Notes: a model not told the origin generated them from the letters alone. Shown: positions 18,514-27,685, counted from the first letter of the stretch. The stretch is 64,000 nucleotides of DNA from Firmicutes bacterium AF25-13AC (GCA_003478935.1 QUFP01000002.1:1-64000); one strand, 5' to 3'. Made by a program: numbers and translations.

Positions 18514-18807
18514 TCAAGTATTAGATTGAGGAGGTGGTGTCTTTTTGCTTTGCTTCGCCAGCATTTTGGAAAGTTGGTGCAAAAGCTCCACTCTTTTTTT
18601 CTCCTTTGGAGAAAGGTTTTTTGTCAGCTGTGATACTAGTGCATCTGTCTCTTCATCGCTAAAACTCATATGCTTTCCAGCGATTTGGCGATTAATGCCA
18701 AGAAGAAATGGAAACAGCTCGTTTTGACTTTTGCCAGAAGCTTCACTGACGATTTGTTTAATAAACTGAGCTTTTTCAGGTGACATATTGTCAAATGGTG
18801 TTGTCAT
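18514..18807 (-). CDS. Hypothetical protein (97 aa)
   Basis: The ATG at 18807 follows AAGGAGG and is preferred over upstream in-frame ATGs. The gene overlaps the end of the preceding one by 17 bases, so translation is likely coupled. The product is soluble, helical and basic at its end, with SPEKAQFIKQIVSEA, LFPFLLGINRQIAG and NLSPKEKKRVELLHQLSKMLAKQSKK. It reads like a small helical adaptor or structural protein; no family recognised. Confidence 0.7.
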   Translation of the reverse strand: MTTPFDNMSPEKAQFIKQIVSEASGKSQNELFPFLLGINRQIAGKHMSFSDEETDALVSQLTKNLSPKEKKRVELLHQLSKMLAKQSKKTPPPQSNT

Positions 18808-19114
18808 CGTGCTTGGCGCCTCCTTCTGATTCATATTCGCGATAAAGTCGTGCCATCTGGGCAAGATTTGTTACCATGTCAAGCGTTTCAAGCTCCTTAG
18901 GCGTGCAGTATTCGCGGATTGACTGAGATAAGCCTGTGAGCGGATCCTGGTCATCCTTACTGCAGGCCTCAAGAGATTCTTCTTCCTCATCAAGCCTGTG
19001 CATTGCCTGCTGAAGCTCAAACATGCGTACACAGATACGGCAGGCTTCACGAAGCGGCGAGTGCATGTACGGCAAAGAGGCTTTTAAAATCTGAATGTGG
19101 CGCTTTTGCTGCAT
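18791..19114 (-). CDS. Hypothetical helical protein (107 aa)
   Basis: The ATG at 19114 follows GAGGTG by 5 bases; the open frame extends further upstream without another good site. The protein is helical, with a cysteine in REACRICVRMFELQQAMHRLDEEEESLEAC, an acidic middle, and a YCTPKELETLDMVTNLAQMARLYREYE helix. No membrane segment or signal. It is first in a two-gene unit with the overlapping 97-residue protein, so the two may act together. Function unknown. Confidence 0.7.
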   Translation of the reverse strand: MQQKRHIQILKASLPYMHSPLREACRICVRMFELQQAMHRLDEEEESLEACSKDDQDPLTGLSQSIREYCTPKELETLDMVTNLAQMARLYREYESEGGAKHDDNTI

Positions 19115-19217
19115 AAGGCACCTCTTCGATTTTCTTTTTTCTTTAATGGAGTATATGCGGACAACATGTTTGTTAGTACATAAGTTATAGTAAGCAGATG
19201 ACAAGAAGGAGCGACAT

Positions 19218-19528
19218 ATGCTTATTATAGAGAAGAATGCAGTTTATGAGGTGGATTGTGAGTGTCTTCAGAAAAAACGGGGGCGCTATGCCAATTTAAC
19301 ATGTGAGGAGCGACAGATTGAAAAAGAACAGATTATTGTGCCAACAGGCGGCGTATGCAAAGAATCACTTTCTTATACAGGAAAAGGCGTAACGGTAGCA
19401 TTTTGGATACAGGCCTATATCCGCATCCTGATTTTAAAGATCGTATTGTGGGTTGGTATGATGCGATAGGCCATGAGGCGTATCCGGTCGATCCAAACGG
19501 ACATGGAACACAGGAAGGAGGAAATTAA
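19218..19528 (+). pseudogene. Truncated subtilisin-like (S8) protease
   Basis: RBS AAGGAG precedes the ATG. About 60 residues of propeptide-like sequence lead to YTGKGVTVAF, then after a one-base shift near 19401 LDTGLYPHPDFKDRIVGWYDAIGHEAYPVDPNGHGT. The Asp motif (DTG) and the His motif (NGHGT) of the S8 triad are present. Then the frame runs into QEGGN and stops, so about 200 residues with the Asn and Ser motifs are missing. Adding one T to the TTTT run restores the first frame, but the loss of the 3' part is genuine. It cannot be an active protease as it stands. Confidence 0.8.
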
Positions 19529-19530
19529 TG

Positions 19531-19559
19531 TTGCTTTTTTTACAAAGGTGTGCTATTCT
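19531..19559 (+). promoter_or_regulatory. Promoter upstream of the cadherin-like domain gene
   Basis: TTGCTT at 19531-19536, 17-base spacer, TATTCT at 19554-19559 with an extended -10 TG. A GAGGTG ribosome binding site follows 6 bases before the ATG at 19607. Confidence 0.55.
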
Positions 19560-19606
19560 GTCTATAACAGATGCCTACAAAGGTTTAGAACAACGAGGTG
19601 TGGGGA

Positions 19607-20464
19607 ATGAATATGATAATTAATAAGGAAGCAGCGACACTTGAAAGAACATCTGCGAATGAAGGAGTGCAGCTGCAGTCGCTGACATTAAGCGAAGGTA
19701 CTATCCGTTTTGAGCCGGATGTAACTGATTACAATGTAACGGTTGCAGAGGATGTGACGAAGATTTTGGTAAAAGGCGTTACAAGCGATGAGAACAGCTT
19801 TTATACGGTAAGCGGAAATACGAATCTTGTGAAAGGAAAAAACGAGATTGTTGTTACTGTTACCGATAAGGATGGCAACATCGGACATTACTACATTCAT
19901 GTGCAGGTGGGAGAGCAAAAAGAGCAGACATCGCAAAGTGATTCCCAGTCACAGACAAATCAGGCAGCTCAAAGTGTTTCTGAGTCAGTGGCTAAGCCGG
20001 GTGATGAAAATGAGCTTCTCTCAAACACTGTTAATGAGTTTAAGACTTTTGCAGAAACTGTTACCTCAGGAAATCTTCAATATGTCACATATGGCGTGCT
20101 AGGATGCGGTGCACTGGCAGTTGTTTTGTGGATTGCAGTCTTTATTAGAAGAGCAGCAGCAAAACGGCGCTACAAAAAGGAAAGAAATGAGCGCAAGGCC
20201 CGCAGAAAAGAACAGGAAAAACAGTGGGAGCTTGCCCAGACGCAGCAGGATATTCTCTTAAAGCAGGTTGATGAGCTGCTTGAGAAGAAAAAAACGCAGA
20301 ATACACGAGGACCAAAAGTGCATGACGAAGAGCCAGAGGACTTTGATTATGACGAAGGCTATACAGATGATGAAGACGATTACGGCGATTATGATGAAGA
20401 ACAAGAGGCCGAGCTGGATCGTTGGTTAGCCGGACTGGATGATGGCCAGGACGAGGACAGGTGA
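19607..20464 (+). CDS. Membrane protein with N-terminal cadherin-like beta-sandwich domain
   Basis: A 285-residue protein. Residues ~12-100 read like the bacterial cadherin-like beta-sandwich repeat: LQSLTLSEGTIRFEPDVTDYNVTV, KGVTSDENSFYTVSG, NEIVVTVTDKDGNIGHYYIHV. A Ser/Gln-rich linker, one transmembrane helix (about 158-178) and a strongly basic RRAAAKRRYKKERNERKARRKEQEK segment follow, then a very acidic tail (DDEDDYGDYDEEQEAELD). The basic side suggests the C-terminus is inside and the beta-sandwich outside. No N-terminal signal peptide is visible, which is unusual for that topology, and the gene starts right after a truncated protease gene. Confidence 0.75.
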   Translation: MNMIINKEAATLERTSANEGVQLQSLTLSEGTIRFEPDVTDYNVTVAEDVTKILVKGVTSDENSFYTVSGNTNLVKGKNEIVVTVTDKDGNIGHYYIHVQVGEQKEQTSQSDSQSQTNQAAQSVSESVAKPGDENELLSNTVNEFKTFAETVTSGNLQYVTYGVLGCGALAVVLWIAVFIRRAAAKRRYKKERNERKARRKEQEKQWELAQTQQDILLKQVDELLEKKKTQNTRGPKVHDEEPEDFDYDEGYTDDEDDYGDYDEEQEAELDRWLAGLDDGQDEDR

Positions 20465-20468
20465 TTAG

Positions 20469-20852
20469 ATGATAATAAAGATAGATTTTAACAGTGATGA
20501 AGCAATTTATATGCAGATTACTAACCAGATTATTATGGGTATCGCAAAGCGGCAGATCTGTGATGGAGATCAGCTGCCTTCCATACGAAATATGGCAGAT
20601 GAGATCGGCATAAATATGCACACTGTCAATAAAGCATACACAGTACTCAGACAGGCAGGTTATGTAAAGTTAGATCGCAGAAGAGGTGCTATTGTCAGTG
20701 TAGATGTTGATAAAATTGAGGCAATCGAAGAAATTCGAAGAGAATTGTCTGTTACACTGGCGAAGGCAGGCTGCATGCATATATCAAAAGAAGAGATCCA
20801 CGAGCTGGTGGATGAGATTTACAACAAACATTTGTCAGATGTTCAAAATTAA
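20469..20852 (+). CDS. GntR-family transcriptional regulator (YtrA-like)
   Basis: A 127-residue protein with an N-terminal winged helix-turn-helix: IYMQITNQIIMGIAKRQICDGDQLPSIRNMADEIGINMHTVNKAYTVLRQAGYV. A short helical C-terminus has no large effector domain, as in the YtrA subgroup. It begins 4 bases after the preceding gene and is followed by mcsA, mcsB and clpC. In Bacillus the corresponding first gene is ctsR, so this GntR protein may be the local repressor of the clpC operon; that is inferred from position. Confidence 0.88.
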   Translation: MIIKIDFNSDEAIYMQITNQIIMGIAKRQICDGDQLPSIRNMADEIGINMHTVNKAYTVLRQAGYVKLDRRRGAIVSVDVDKIEAIEEIRRELSVTLAKAGCMHISKEEIHELVDEIYNKHLSDVQN

Positions 20853-20897
20853 ATTTGTTTTGGACGAAAACAGTTATTTTTGTGAGGAGGAATAACT

Positions 20898-21463
20898 ATG
20901 CTTTGTGAGCAATGCAGGATGAGGGAAGCCAGCATTGTCATCCGGGAAGTAGTAAACGGGACTGTGACGGAGCGCAACTTGTGCAGTGAATGTGCATCTC
21001 AGTCTGATCTGGGCGGAATCCTTATGGATTCTTCAAGCCATTTGCAAAACTTTTGTCAGGAATCCTTGGAATCAGCGATTCCAGACGCAGCGAGGAGGAG
21101 GATGCATCTAAGCTGTCCTGTCCGACTTGTGGGATGACATACAAAGAATTTGTTCAGGACGGACGCTTTGGCTGTGCGGACTGTTACAATACATTCGGGC
21201 TTTTAATAAATAACAGCATTAAAAAGATACAGGGAAATAATTCCCATACCGGAAAGAAACCGCGCTTTTTGGGTGATAAAAAGATTCATGCAGATATGGT
21301 AGCTGATGCCAAGAAGCGTCAGAGTTTGCAGGAGCAGCTTGAGATTTGTCAGGCAAAGCAAAAGGAAGCTGTTTTGGAGGAAGATTACGAAAAGGCAGCC
21401 TACTACCGTGATGAGATCAAAAAGATTAAGGAAAGGATTCAGGCCGGTGATGAAGTGGTATGA
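20898..21463 (+). CDS. McsA, zinc-finger activator of McsB (single-base frameshift)
   Basis: Two CXXC pairs near the N-terminus (LCEQC, LCSEC), a second zinc region (SCPTCGMTYKEF, FGCADCYNTF) and a C-terminal UVR motif (LEEDYEKAAYYRDEIKKIKERI) define McsA. The frame breaks near 21038; adding a C (AGCCATTT to AGCCCATTT) joins MDSSS to PFAKLLSGILGIS and gives 188 residues. RBS GAGGAGG. It partners the McsB arginine kinase and ClpC in protein quality control. Confidence 0.9.
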
Positions 21464-22483
21464 GGAGAAGGATGCGGAAAATGATGTAATCGTTGCAAGC
21501 AGAATCCGTCTGCTTCGCAACCTGCGTGATTACAAATTTCCGTGGAAATTAGAGGAAGAGGATGCAAAAAGGTTGACGAAGGAGCTTGAAGAAAAGCTTT
21601 GTGGAATCGGCAGCTTGATGGAAGAAGTTACCAGACATGGGATCTTTTAACGATGACGCAGACAAAAAGAAATGCCCTTCGTGAACGGCGCATGATTAGC
21701 CGCCGTGCAGCAAAGGAGCCAGGATATGCAGGACTTATTTGTTCAGCAGATGATGCCGTGAGTCTGACAATCAATTGTGAGGATCACCTTCGGATGCAGA
21801 TAAGTCATGCAGGTTCACAGCTTCGCCAGTCATGGAAGGAGATGGATAAGATCGATGATTATATAAATGAGCTGTATCCATATGCGTTTGATGATCAGGT
21901 TGGTTATCTTACGACATATCCTACTAATATAGGAACTGGCATGAGAGCATATCTTGTGCTTCATCTGGCACTTCTTGATTCTGTCAGCCGTTTTGATGAT
22001 ATGGTTGACGAGATTGGGCGTTTTGGATTAAAATTAAAGCCAGCTTTTTCAAGTGACAGACAGTTAAATGGAAATATGTATGTGCTGTACAATGAAAAGA
22101 CACTTGGAACAAGCGAGGAGGAAATTTTAGAGCTTCTTGATAAAGTAGGCGGTCAGCTTGCCAGTCAGGAGCGAACACTTCGCGATAATTCCATTGAACA
22201 GCATAGGCTTGAGGTGGAGGATATCTGCTATAAGGCATATGGTACGATTCGTTATTCAAAGCTCATGACATTGAAGATGGGCATGCATCTTGTATCACAG
22301 CTTCGCTGGGGACAGGAAAAACAAATTATTAGATTCAAGGAATATTGCAATTTTTATGAAATTATGATGGGAATGCAGGAGGCAAATCTGACAGCACAAA
22401 ATAAGACGACAGGTGTATCAAAGCAAAATCAGCTGCGTGCAGATTATCTTAGAAGCTGTCTGCCAGAGCTTGTGCAGCCGTAA
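21450..22483 (+). CDS. McsB protein arginine kinase (single-base frameshift)
   Basis: ATP:guanido phosphotransferase that marks proteins with phosphoarginine for ClpCP. The ATG at 21450 overlaps the mcsA end by 14 bases. VIVASRIRLLRNL and KLCGIGSLMEE are in the first frame, TWDLLTMTQTKRNALRERRMISR and the rest in the second. Adding an A near 21625 (GAAGAAGTT to GAAGAAAGTT) gives MEESYQTWD and 344 residues, typical for McsB. Kinase-domain blocks such as ICSADDAVSLTINCEDHLRMQ, YLTTYPTNIGTGMRAYLVLHL and VGGQLASQERTLRD are intact. Confidence 0.93.
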
Positions 22484-22510
22484 CTCATCACATATGGAGG
22501 AAAAACACTT

Positions 22511-24991
22511 ATGTTTGAACGATTTACAAATCGGGCACAGGAAGTTATAGGTGAGGCAAAGAAAGCCGCTGCGCAGCTAGAGCAAAATTATATCGGAACT
22601 GAGCACCTTCTTCTTGGCCTTGTGCGTGTTTCGGACAGCGTGGCAAGTAAGCTTTTGCAGGAACAGGGCGTTACAGAGGAGCGTCTTGAGGAATTGATTT
22701 CATCGCTCATTACACCGACGGGTTCTGTCAGTGTGCGTGAACCAGATGGATTTTCACCGGAAGCATACCGCGTAATCCAAAGCAGCTACTTAGAGGCAAA
22801 GCGCTTTCATTCCAGTCTGGTTGGAACAGAGCATATTTTAATCTCAATGCTCAAAAGCTTCGACTGTGCCGGAACAAAGCTTTTGAATACAATGAAAGTA
22901 AATATTCGTCAGCTTTATATAGAGCTTGTATCTGCAAAGGATGGCGATGTGGCAGCGGCAAGGGAAGATGTGGAATCACTTCAGTATACAAGAAATGCAG
23001 AAAGTAAAACACCGCTTCTTGATCAGTATAGTACAGATCTGACAGAGCTTGCTAAAGAAGGAAGGATTGACCCGGTTATCGGCCGTGAGCAGGAGATTAA
23101 TCGTGTGATCCAGATTTTAAGCAGACGTACAAAAAATAATCCTTGTCTGATCGGTGAACCTGGTGTTGGAAAAACTGCGATTGCAGAAGGTCTGGCAAGC
23201 CGTATCTATGAGGGAAATGTGCCAGATACTATTTCTGGAAAACGTGTGGTGACACTCGATATGGCTGGCATGGTAGCTGGTTCAAAGTATCGCGGTGAGT
23301 TTGAAGAGCGCATGAAAAATGTGATCAATGAAGTGCGAAACGATGGTCAGACACTTCTATTTATTGATGAGCTCCATACATTAGTCGATGCAGGCGGCGC
23401 AGATGGAGCTATGAATGCTTCTAATATTTTAAAGCCATGCCTTGCAAGAGGTGAGCTTCAGATTGTCGGAGCAACTACTATTGATGAGTACAGAAAGCAC
23501 ATCGAAAAGGATGCTGCTCTTGAGAGAAGATTTCAGCCTGTTATGGTAGAGGAGCCTTCTGAGGATGAGACAGTTGCTATTTTGAAGGGTCTTCGCCATG
23601 TTTACGAGGAGCATCACAGAGTTAAGATTACAGATGTAGCATTAGAGGCGGCTGTTAAGCTTTCATCACGCTACATCAATGATCGTTTCTTGCCAGATAA
23701 GGCGATTGATCTTGTCGATGAGGCCGCTTCTAAGGTTCGATTAGCAGCATTTGTTGCGCCAGAGGCAGTATCAAAGCTTAAAAAAGATATTGAAAGCTTA
23801 AATCAGGAAAAGGAAAGTGCAATTCAGGAAGAAGCATTCGAGAAAGCTGGAGAGATCAAGAAAAAGCAGGATAGAAAACAGGCACAGATCAATCGTCTGA
23901 TGGAAAAGTGGGAGCAGGAAAAGGAAAATACGCGCTTACAGGTAACAGAGCATGAGATTGCAGATGTTGTTTCTACCTGGACAAAGATTCCGGTTCGCTC
24001 ACTCGAAGAGGGTGAGGCAAAGCGTTTGATGAATCTTGAAAATGTGCTTCATGAACGCGTTGTCGGACAGCAGGAAGCTGTAACTGCTATTTCTAAGGCA
24101 ATTCGCAGAGGACGTGTCGGCTTAAAGGATCCAAAACGTCCAATCGGTTCTTTCTTGTTTTTAGGTCCAACAGGTGTTGGAAAAACAGAGCTGTCAAAGG
24201 CACTTGCTCAGGCAATGTTTGGAACAGAAAATGCAATTATACGTGTTGATATGTCCGAATATATGGAAAAGCACAGCGTCAGCAAGCTCATTGGTTCACC
24301 GCCAGGATATGTAGGATACGAAGAGGGTGGTCAGCTCTCAGAGCGTATTCGCCGCAATCCATACAGTGTACTTCTTTTTGATGAGATTGAAAAAGCACAT
24401 CCAGATGTATTTAACATTCTGCTTCAGGTGCTTGATGATGGACAGATTACAGATGCGCATGGCAGAAAAGTCAGCTTCAAAAATACAGTGATCATCATGA
24501 CCTCTAACTGCGGTGCTGCCAATATTATGTCACCAAAGCGTTTAGGATTCGGTGCATCATCTGATGCAAAGGCAAACTACGAGCAGATGAAGGCAAAGGT
24601 TATGGAGGATGTTAAGCAAAGCTTCAAACCGGAATTTTTAAATCGTATTGATGAGATCATTGTATTCCATCCGCTGTATAAGGAGGATATGAAAGCTATT
24701 CTTGATATCATGCTTCGTTCAGTCACATCAAGAGTAATGGAAAACATGGAACTCAAGCTTAAGGTGACAGATGAAGCACAGGACTATCTGATTGACAAGG
24801 GCTTTGATGAAAAATATGGTGCACGTCCGCTTAGAAGAGCTCTCCAGACATACCTTGAGGACTCAATGGCAGAGGAAATACTAGAGGGACGTATAGAGCG
24901 CGGTGACAGCGTAACAGTTGAAAAGGGTGAGAATGGACTGAAATTTTCTGTGCGCCATAAAAGAAAAACGCCTGTAAAAAAGGCTGAATAA
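22511..24991 (+). CDS. ClpC, ATP-dependent Clp protease ATP-binding subunit
   Basis: An 826-residue Hsp100 unfoldase that feeds ClpP. It has a double Clp N-domain (residues 1-145), D1 Walker [14 protein letters not shown] with [15 protein letters not shown], and a middle region with a UVR-like helix ([19 protein letters not shown]). D2 Walker A is [12 protein letters not shown], with [14 protein letters not shown]. Length and order are standard for ClpC. RBS GGAGG precedes the ATG. It is the last gene of the GntR-mcsA-mcsB-clpC unit. No CtsR-type operator was seen upstream. Confidence 0.97.
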   Translation: MFERFTNRAQEVIGEAKKAAAQLEQNYIGTEHLLLGLVRVSDSVASKLLQEQGVTEERLEELISSLITPTGSVSVREPDGFSPEAYRVIQSSYLEAKRFHSSLVGTEHILISMLKSFDCAGTKLLNTMKVNIRQLYIELVSAKDGDVAAAREDVESLQYTRNAESKTPLLDQYSTDLTELAKEGRIDPVIGREQEINRVIQILSRRTKNNPCLIGEPGVGKTAIAEGLASRIYEGNVPDTISGKRVVTLDMAGMVAGSKYRGEFEERMKNVINEVRNDGQTLLFIDELHTLVDAGGADGAMNASNILKPCLARGELQIVGATTIDEYRKHIEKDAALERRFQPVMVEEPSEDETVAILKGLRHVYEEHHRVKITDVALEAAVKLSSRYINDRFLPDKAIDLVDEAASKVRLAAFVAPEAVSKLKKDIESLNQEKESAIQEEAFEKAGEIKKKQDRKQAQINRLMEKWEQEKENTRLQVTEHEIADVVSTWTKIPVRSLEEGEAKRLMNLENVLHERVVGQQEAVTAISKAIRRGRVGLKDPKRPIGSFLFLGPTGVGKTELSKALAQAMFGTENAIIRVDMSEYMEKHSVSKLIGSPPGYVGYEEGGQLSERIRRNPYSVLLFDEIEKAHPDVFNILLQVLDDGQITDAHGRKVSFKNTVIIMTSNCGAANIMSPKRLGFGASSDAKANYEQMKAKVMEDVKQSFKPEFLNRIDEIIVFHPLYKEDMKAILDIMLRSVTSRVMENMELKLKVTDEAQDYLIDKGFDEKYGARPLRRALQTYLEDSMAEEILEGRIERGDSVTVEKGENGLKFSVRHKRKTPVKKAE

Positions 24992-25005
24992 AGTTTAATT
25001 TTTGG

Positions 25006-25034
25006 TTGGAAAATCAAATTTGATATGCTATACT
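25006..25034 (+). promoter_or_regulatory. Promoter upstream of the 138-aa conserved gene
   Basis: TTGGAA at 25006-25011, 17-base spacer, TATACT at 25029-25034 with extended -10 TG. The leader that follows can form a GGCG-GTTC-CGCC-like hairpin near 25048. Confidence 0.7.
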
Positions 25035-25120
25035 GAAATAGCGATAGGCGGTTCGCCTGTGGGGTGGGCCGCAAATAGTATACGATGCAATGCAGCAGCA
25101 AAAATCAGGAGGAAACAGTA

Positions 25121-25534
25121 ATGGCAGGAATTAAGGAATTAATCCGCACTGAGGAAGACAATACATTAAGCTTTGGAAATTATGATCTTCCGACAAAAGG
25201 TAAGGTTTCGGATTATGTATTTGACGGAGATGTATATAAGGTAAAGACTTTCCATGATATCACCAGATTAGAGAAAAACGAGACATTTGCCTATGAGTCA
25301 ACACCGGGAACTGTAGTTACCGATTATAAGGAGACTGAGGATACATTGTCCTTTATCGTAAATGGTTTCCAGGATACACAGATCATCGTTGCAGTAGAGG
25401 ATGACACTGAGTATCAGGTAAGTGTGGATGATGCCGTAATTGAAAATTATGAGACTAACCTTTCCGGAAAGATTGTAATCTCACTTGAGCTTGAGCCGGG
25501 ATGTGTAAAAAAGGTTCAGATTTGCAAGAAATAA
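25121..25534 (+). CDS. Conserved hypothetical protein (137 aa)
   Basis: The ATG at 25121 follows AGGAGGAAACAG; the upstream ATG at 25085 has no such site. The protein is beta-rich and acidic: MAGIKELIRTEEDNTLSFG, then DYVFDGDVYKVKTFHDITRLEKN, ending LELEPGCVKKVQICKK. Similar proteins are, from memory, widespread in Lachnospiraceae and sometimes labelled endosialidase-like, but no enzymatic motif is visible and I do not support that name. Monocistronic, with its own promoter and terminator. Confidence 0.8.
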   Translation: MAGIKELIRTEEDNTLSFGNYDLPTKGKVSDYVFDGDVYKVKTFHDITRLEKNETFAYESTPGTVVTDYKETEDTLSFIVNGFQDTQIIVAVEDDTEYQVSVDDAVIENYETNLSGKIVISLELEPGCVKKVQICKK

Positions 25535-25581
25535 TGAACTCGCTCATATAGTTAATACATAGCGCAATATGGTAAATTATG

Positions 25582-25630
25582 GGGACGGGATTTGTGGCTG
25601 CTTGAAGCCAGATCCCTGTCCTCTTTTTTT
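25582..25630 (+). terminator. Rho-independent terminator
   Basis: GGACGGGATTTGTGGC pairs with GCCAGATCCCTGTCC across a short loop, followed by CTCTTTTTTT. Confidence 0.85.
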
Positions 25631-25644
25631 AGGAGGAGGCAGGA

Positions 25645-27039
25645 ATGATGAAGGCGAAACAAACAGCTTTTTTTTGCAAAGAATGTGGATATGAGTCTGC
25701 AAAATGGATGGGGCAGTGTCCGGGATGCCGCCAGTGGAATACTTTTGTTGAGGAGCCTACGTCAGGAAGTTTTGCCACAACAAAATCAGGCGGCGCAAAA
25801 AAGCAGGGACTAGAAGCATCAAAGCCGCTTCGCCTTGAAGAGATAAGTACAGATGAGGAAGACAGAAGCAGTACAGGGCTTCATGAGCTGGATCGTGTTT
25901 TGGGCGGTGGTCTTGTTACCGGTTCTTTAATTCTTGTTGGCGGTGATCCTGGTATTGGAAAGTCAACGCTTCTTTTGCAGGTGTGCCGAAATCTTGCTGT
26001 ATCTGGCAAAAAGGTACTGTATGTGTCAGGTGAGGAATCTGCTCGTCAGGTAAAGATGCGTGCGGATCGTCTTGGTGGTTTTTCAGGTGAGTTATTGCTG
26101 CTATCGGAGACAAATCTTGAAAAAATTGATAATACGATCACAAAAGAAATGCCTCAGGTGGTAGTGATTGATTCTATTCAGACTATGTATCGCGAAGATA
26201 TTTCATCAGCACCGGGAAGCGTCAGTCAGGTAAGGGAATGTACTAATACGCTTATGCAGATTGCAAAGGGCAGAAATATCACGATTTTTCTTGTCGGTCA
26301 TGTGACAAAGGAAGGTGTGGTTGCCGGACCTAGGGTGTTAGAGCATATGGTAGACACCGTTCTTTATTTTGAGGGAGATCGAAGCGCAATGTATCGAATC
26401 CTTCGAGCAGTAAAGAATCGTTTTGGCGCGACAAATGAGATGGGTGTATTTGAGATGGTGCAGTCAGGCTTGAAGGAAGTTACAAATCCTTCTGCTTACC
26501 TGCTTGAAGGAAGAAGTCTTGACAGCAGTGGAACAGTCACAGCCTGTCTTATGGAAGGAACGCGCCCAATTATGCTTGAGGTGCAGGCACTAGTCTGCCG
26601 GACAAGCTTTGGATTGCCAAGACGTACGAGTGCCGGAATTGATGGAAATCGTGTAAATTTATTGATTGCTGTTTTGGAAAAACGAATGGGTATGGCACTA
26701 TCTTCATGTGATGCGTACGTAAATGTCACGGGAGGAATAAAGATTAGTGAACCTGCGTTAGATTTGGCAGTCGTCATGGCAATTGCAGGAAGTTTTCGTG
26801 ATCGTGTGATTGATGCGCACACTGTTATTTTTGGAGAAGTTGGACTGGCAGGAGAGATTCGTGGTGTAAGTATGGTGCAGCAGCGAATCAACGAAGCTGC
26901 AAGACTCGGCTTCACATGTTGTATTTTGCCAAAGATCAGCGCGAAAGATATTAAAATTCCAGAGGGAATGAAATGTATTCCAGTTGCAACTGTAAAAGAA
27001 GCCGCGGGGCTGATCGAAAGAATGAATGGGCGAGAATAG
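25645..27039 (+). CDS. DNA repair protein RadA
   Basis: A 464-residue RecA-like branch-migration ATPase. The N-terminal C4 zinc finger is CKECGYESAKWMGQCPGC. Walker A is GGDPGIGKSTLL (about residues 95-106). The RadA-specific KNRFGATNEMGVF motif lies near 255, and the C-terminal Lon-protease-like domain (GLPRRTSAGIDGNRVNLL...GGIKISEPALDLA) is complete. RBS AGGAGGAGG. Following clpC at a short distance is common in Firmicutes. Confidence 0.97.
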   Translation: MMKAKQTAFFCKECGYESAKWMGQCPGCRQWNTFVEEPTSGSFATTKSGGAKKQGLEASKPLRLEEISTDEEDRSSTGLHELDRVLGGGLVTGSLILVGGDPGIGKSTLLLQVCRNLAVSGKKVLYVSGEESARQVKMRADRLGGFSGELLLLSETNLEKIDNTITKEMPQVVVIDSIQTMYREDISSAPGSVSQVRECTNTLMQIAKGRNITIFLVGHVTKEGVVAGPRVLEHMVDTVLYFEGDRSAMYRILRAVKNRFGATNEMGVFEMVQSGLKEVTNPSAYLLEGRSLDSSGTVTACLMEGTRPIMLEVQALVCRTSFGLPRRTSAGIDGNRVNLLIAVLEKRMGMALSSCDAYVNVTGGIKISEPALDLAVVMAIAGSFRDRVIDAHTVIFGEVGLAGEIRGVSMVQQRINEAARLGFTCCILPKISAKDIKIPEGMKCIPVATVKEAAGLIERMNGRE

Positions 27040-27105
27040 GGAAGATAATGTGAAATAGGGTTAGAGAAATCTGGCCCTATATTTTATTTATTGAAATTTT
27101 TACAA

Positions 27106-27132
27106 CAAAAAAGACATCCACAATGGATGTCT
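27106..27132 (-). terminator. Terminator of the tRNA-Trp transcript
   Basis: On the minus strand GACATCC pairs with GGATGTC, followed by a T-run and TGTTG, immediately after the tRNA 3' end. Confidence 0.8.
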
Positions 27133-27138
27133 CTCAAG

Positions 27139-27209
27139 CAGGGGTAACAGGATTCGAACCCGTATTTACGGTTTTGGAGACCGTTGCTCTACCATTGAAC
27201 TATACCCCT
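27139..27209 (-). tRNA. tRNA-Trp (CCA)
   Basis: A 71-base cloverleaf. The acceptor stem AGGGGTA/TACCCCT is perfectly paired with discriminator G. The D arm has GTTC...GAGC, the anticodon stem is ACGGT/ACCGT with loop CTCCAAA (anticodon CCA), and the T loop is TTCGAAT. The CCA tail is not encoded. Confidence 0.96.
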
Positions 27210-27242
27210 TTATGTTTGTCAGCTTTTGTAGCCGACTTCTAT

Positions 27243-27271
27243 ATACTATCATATGAATATTAATTTGTCAA
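27243..27271 (-). promoter_or_regulatory. Promoter of tRNA-Trp
   Basis: On the minus strand TTGACA (27271-27266), 17-base spacer, TAGTAT (27248-27243), about 35 bases before the tRNA. Confidence 0.75.
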
Positions 27272-27310
27272 CACTTTTTTTGAAAAAATTCCGAAAATTG
27301 ATAAAATGTG

Positions 27311-27579
27311 TTACAGTTCACGCGTCATGCTAGATCTGGACAAATTTCATGCTTGCATAGAAATTTGACAGATCAGCAGGACGAAGTGGACGCCCGTTCA
27401 CGGATAAGCCAATATTACGGCAAAGCCCTAAGGTGAATGGATTTCACGAGCCGGACACTTGGAGCAGGTCTTTCAAAGTAATGTATGATAAGAAAGAACA
27501 TAAAAGGAACCTGCGGAGTTTGGTCCGGCGACGAAACCATTACACCGAAGGGCTTCGTAACCTAACGCGTGAACTGTAA
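27311..27579. repeat. 269-bp element with perfect 15-bp terminal inverted repeats
   Basis: TTACAGTTCACGCGT at 27311-27325 is exactly repeated in inverted form at 27565-27579. Inside are nested inverted repeats: a hairpin at 27333-27374 (GATCTG...CAAATTTC against GAAATTTG...GATC), TTACG/AAGCCCT near 27415 against AGGGCTT/CGTAA ending 27560, and GCCGGAC near 27450 against GTCCGGC near 27523. No coding frame is plausible. It occupies most of the 476-base gap between tRNA-Trp and the Sel1 gene. Either a MITE-like mobile element or a large structured RNA. Confidence 0.75.
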
Positions 27580-27613
27580 GAAAATGGTAAGAACAAAAAC
27601 TGCGGCATAGTGC

Positions 27614-27642
27614 TTGCGAAGAAGCATTAAGTGTGGTAAAAT
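27614..27642 (+). promoter_or_regulatory. Promoter of the Sel1/propeller gene
   Basis: TTGCGA at 27614-27619, 17-base spacer, TAAAAT at 27637-27642 with an extended -10 TG. Start codon at 27686 after AAGGGGT. Confidence 0.6.
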
Positions 27643-27685
27643 TGTTGTGATTCAATTTATGATAAGATTTCAAAGGGGTACAAGC

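Noticed and set aside
20400..20900. CtsR operator search upstream of the clp operon
   Set aside because: No heptad direct repeat of the GGTCAAA type was found by eye.
25121..25534. Endosialidase annotation
   Set aside because: At 137 residues with no catalytic or chaperone-domain motif, an enzymatic name is not supported.
27311..27579. RNase P RNA, tmRNA, 6S RNA or a known riboswitch
   Set aside because: None of the conserved core sequences that I know for those RNAs is present; only the inverted-repeat architecture is supported.
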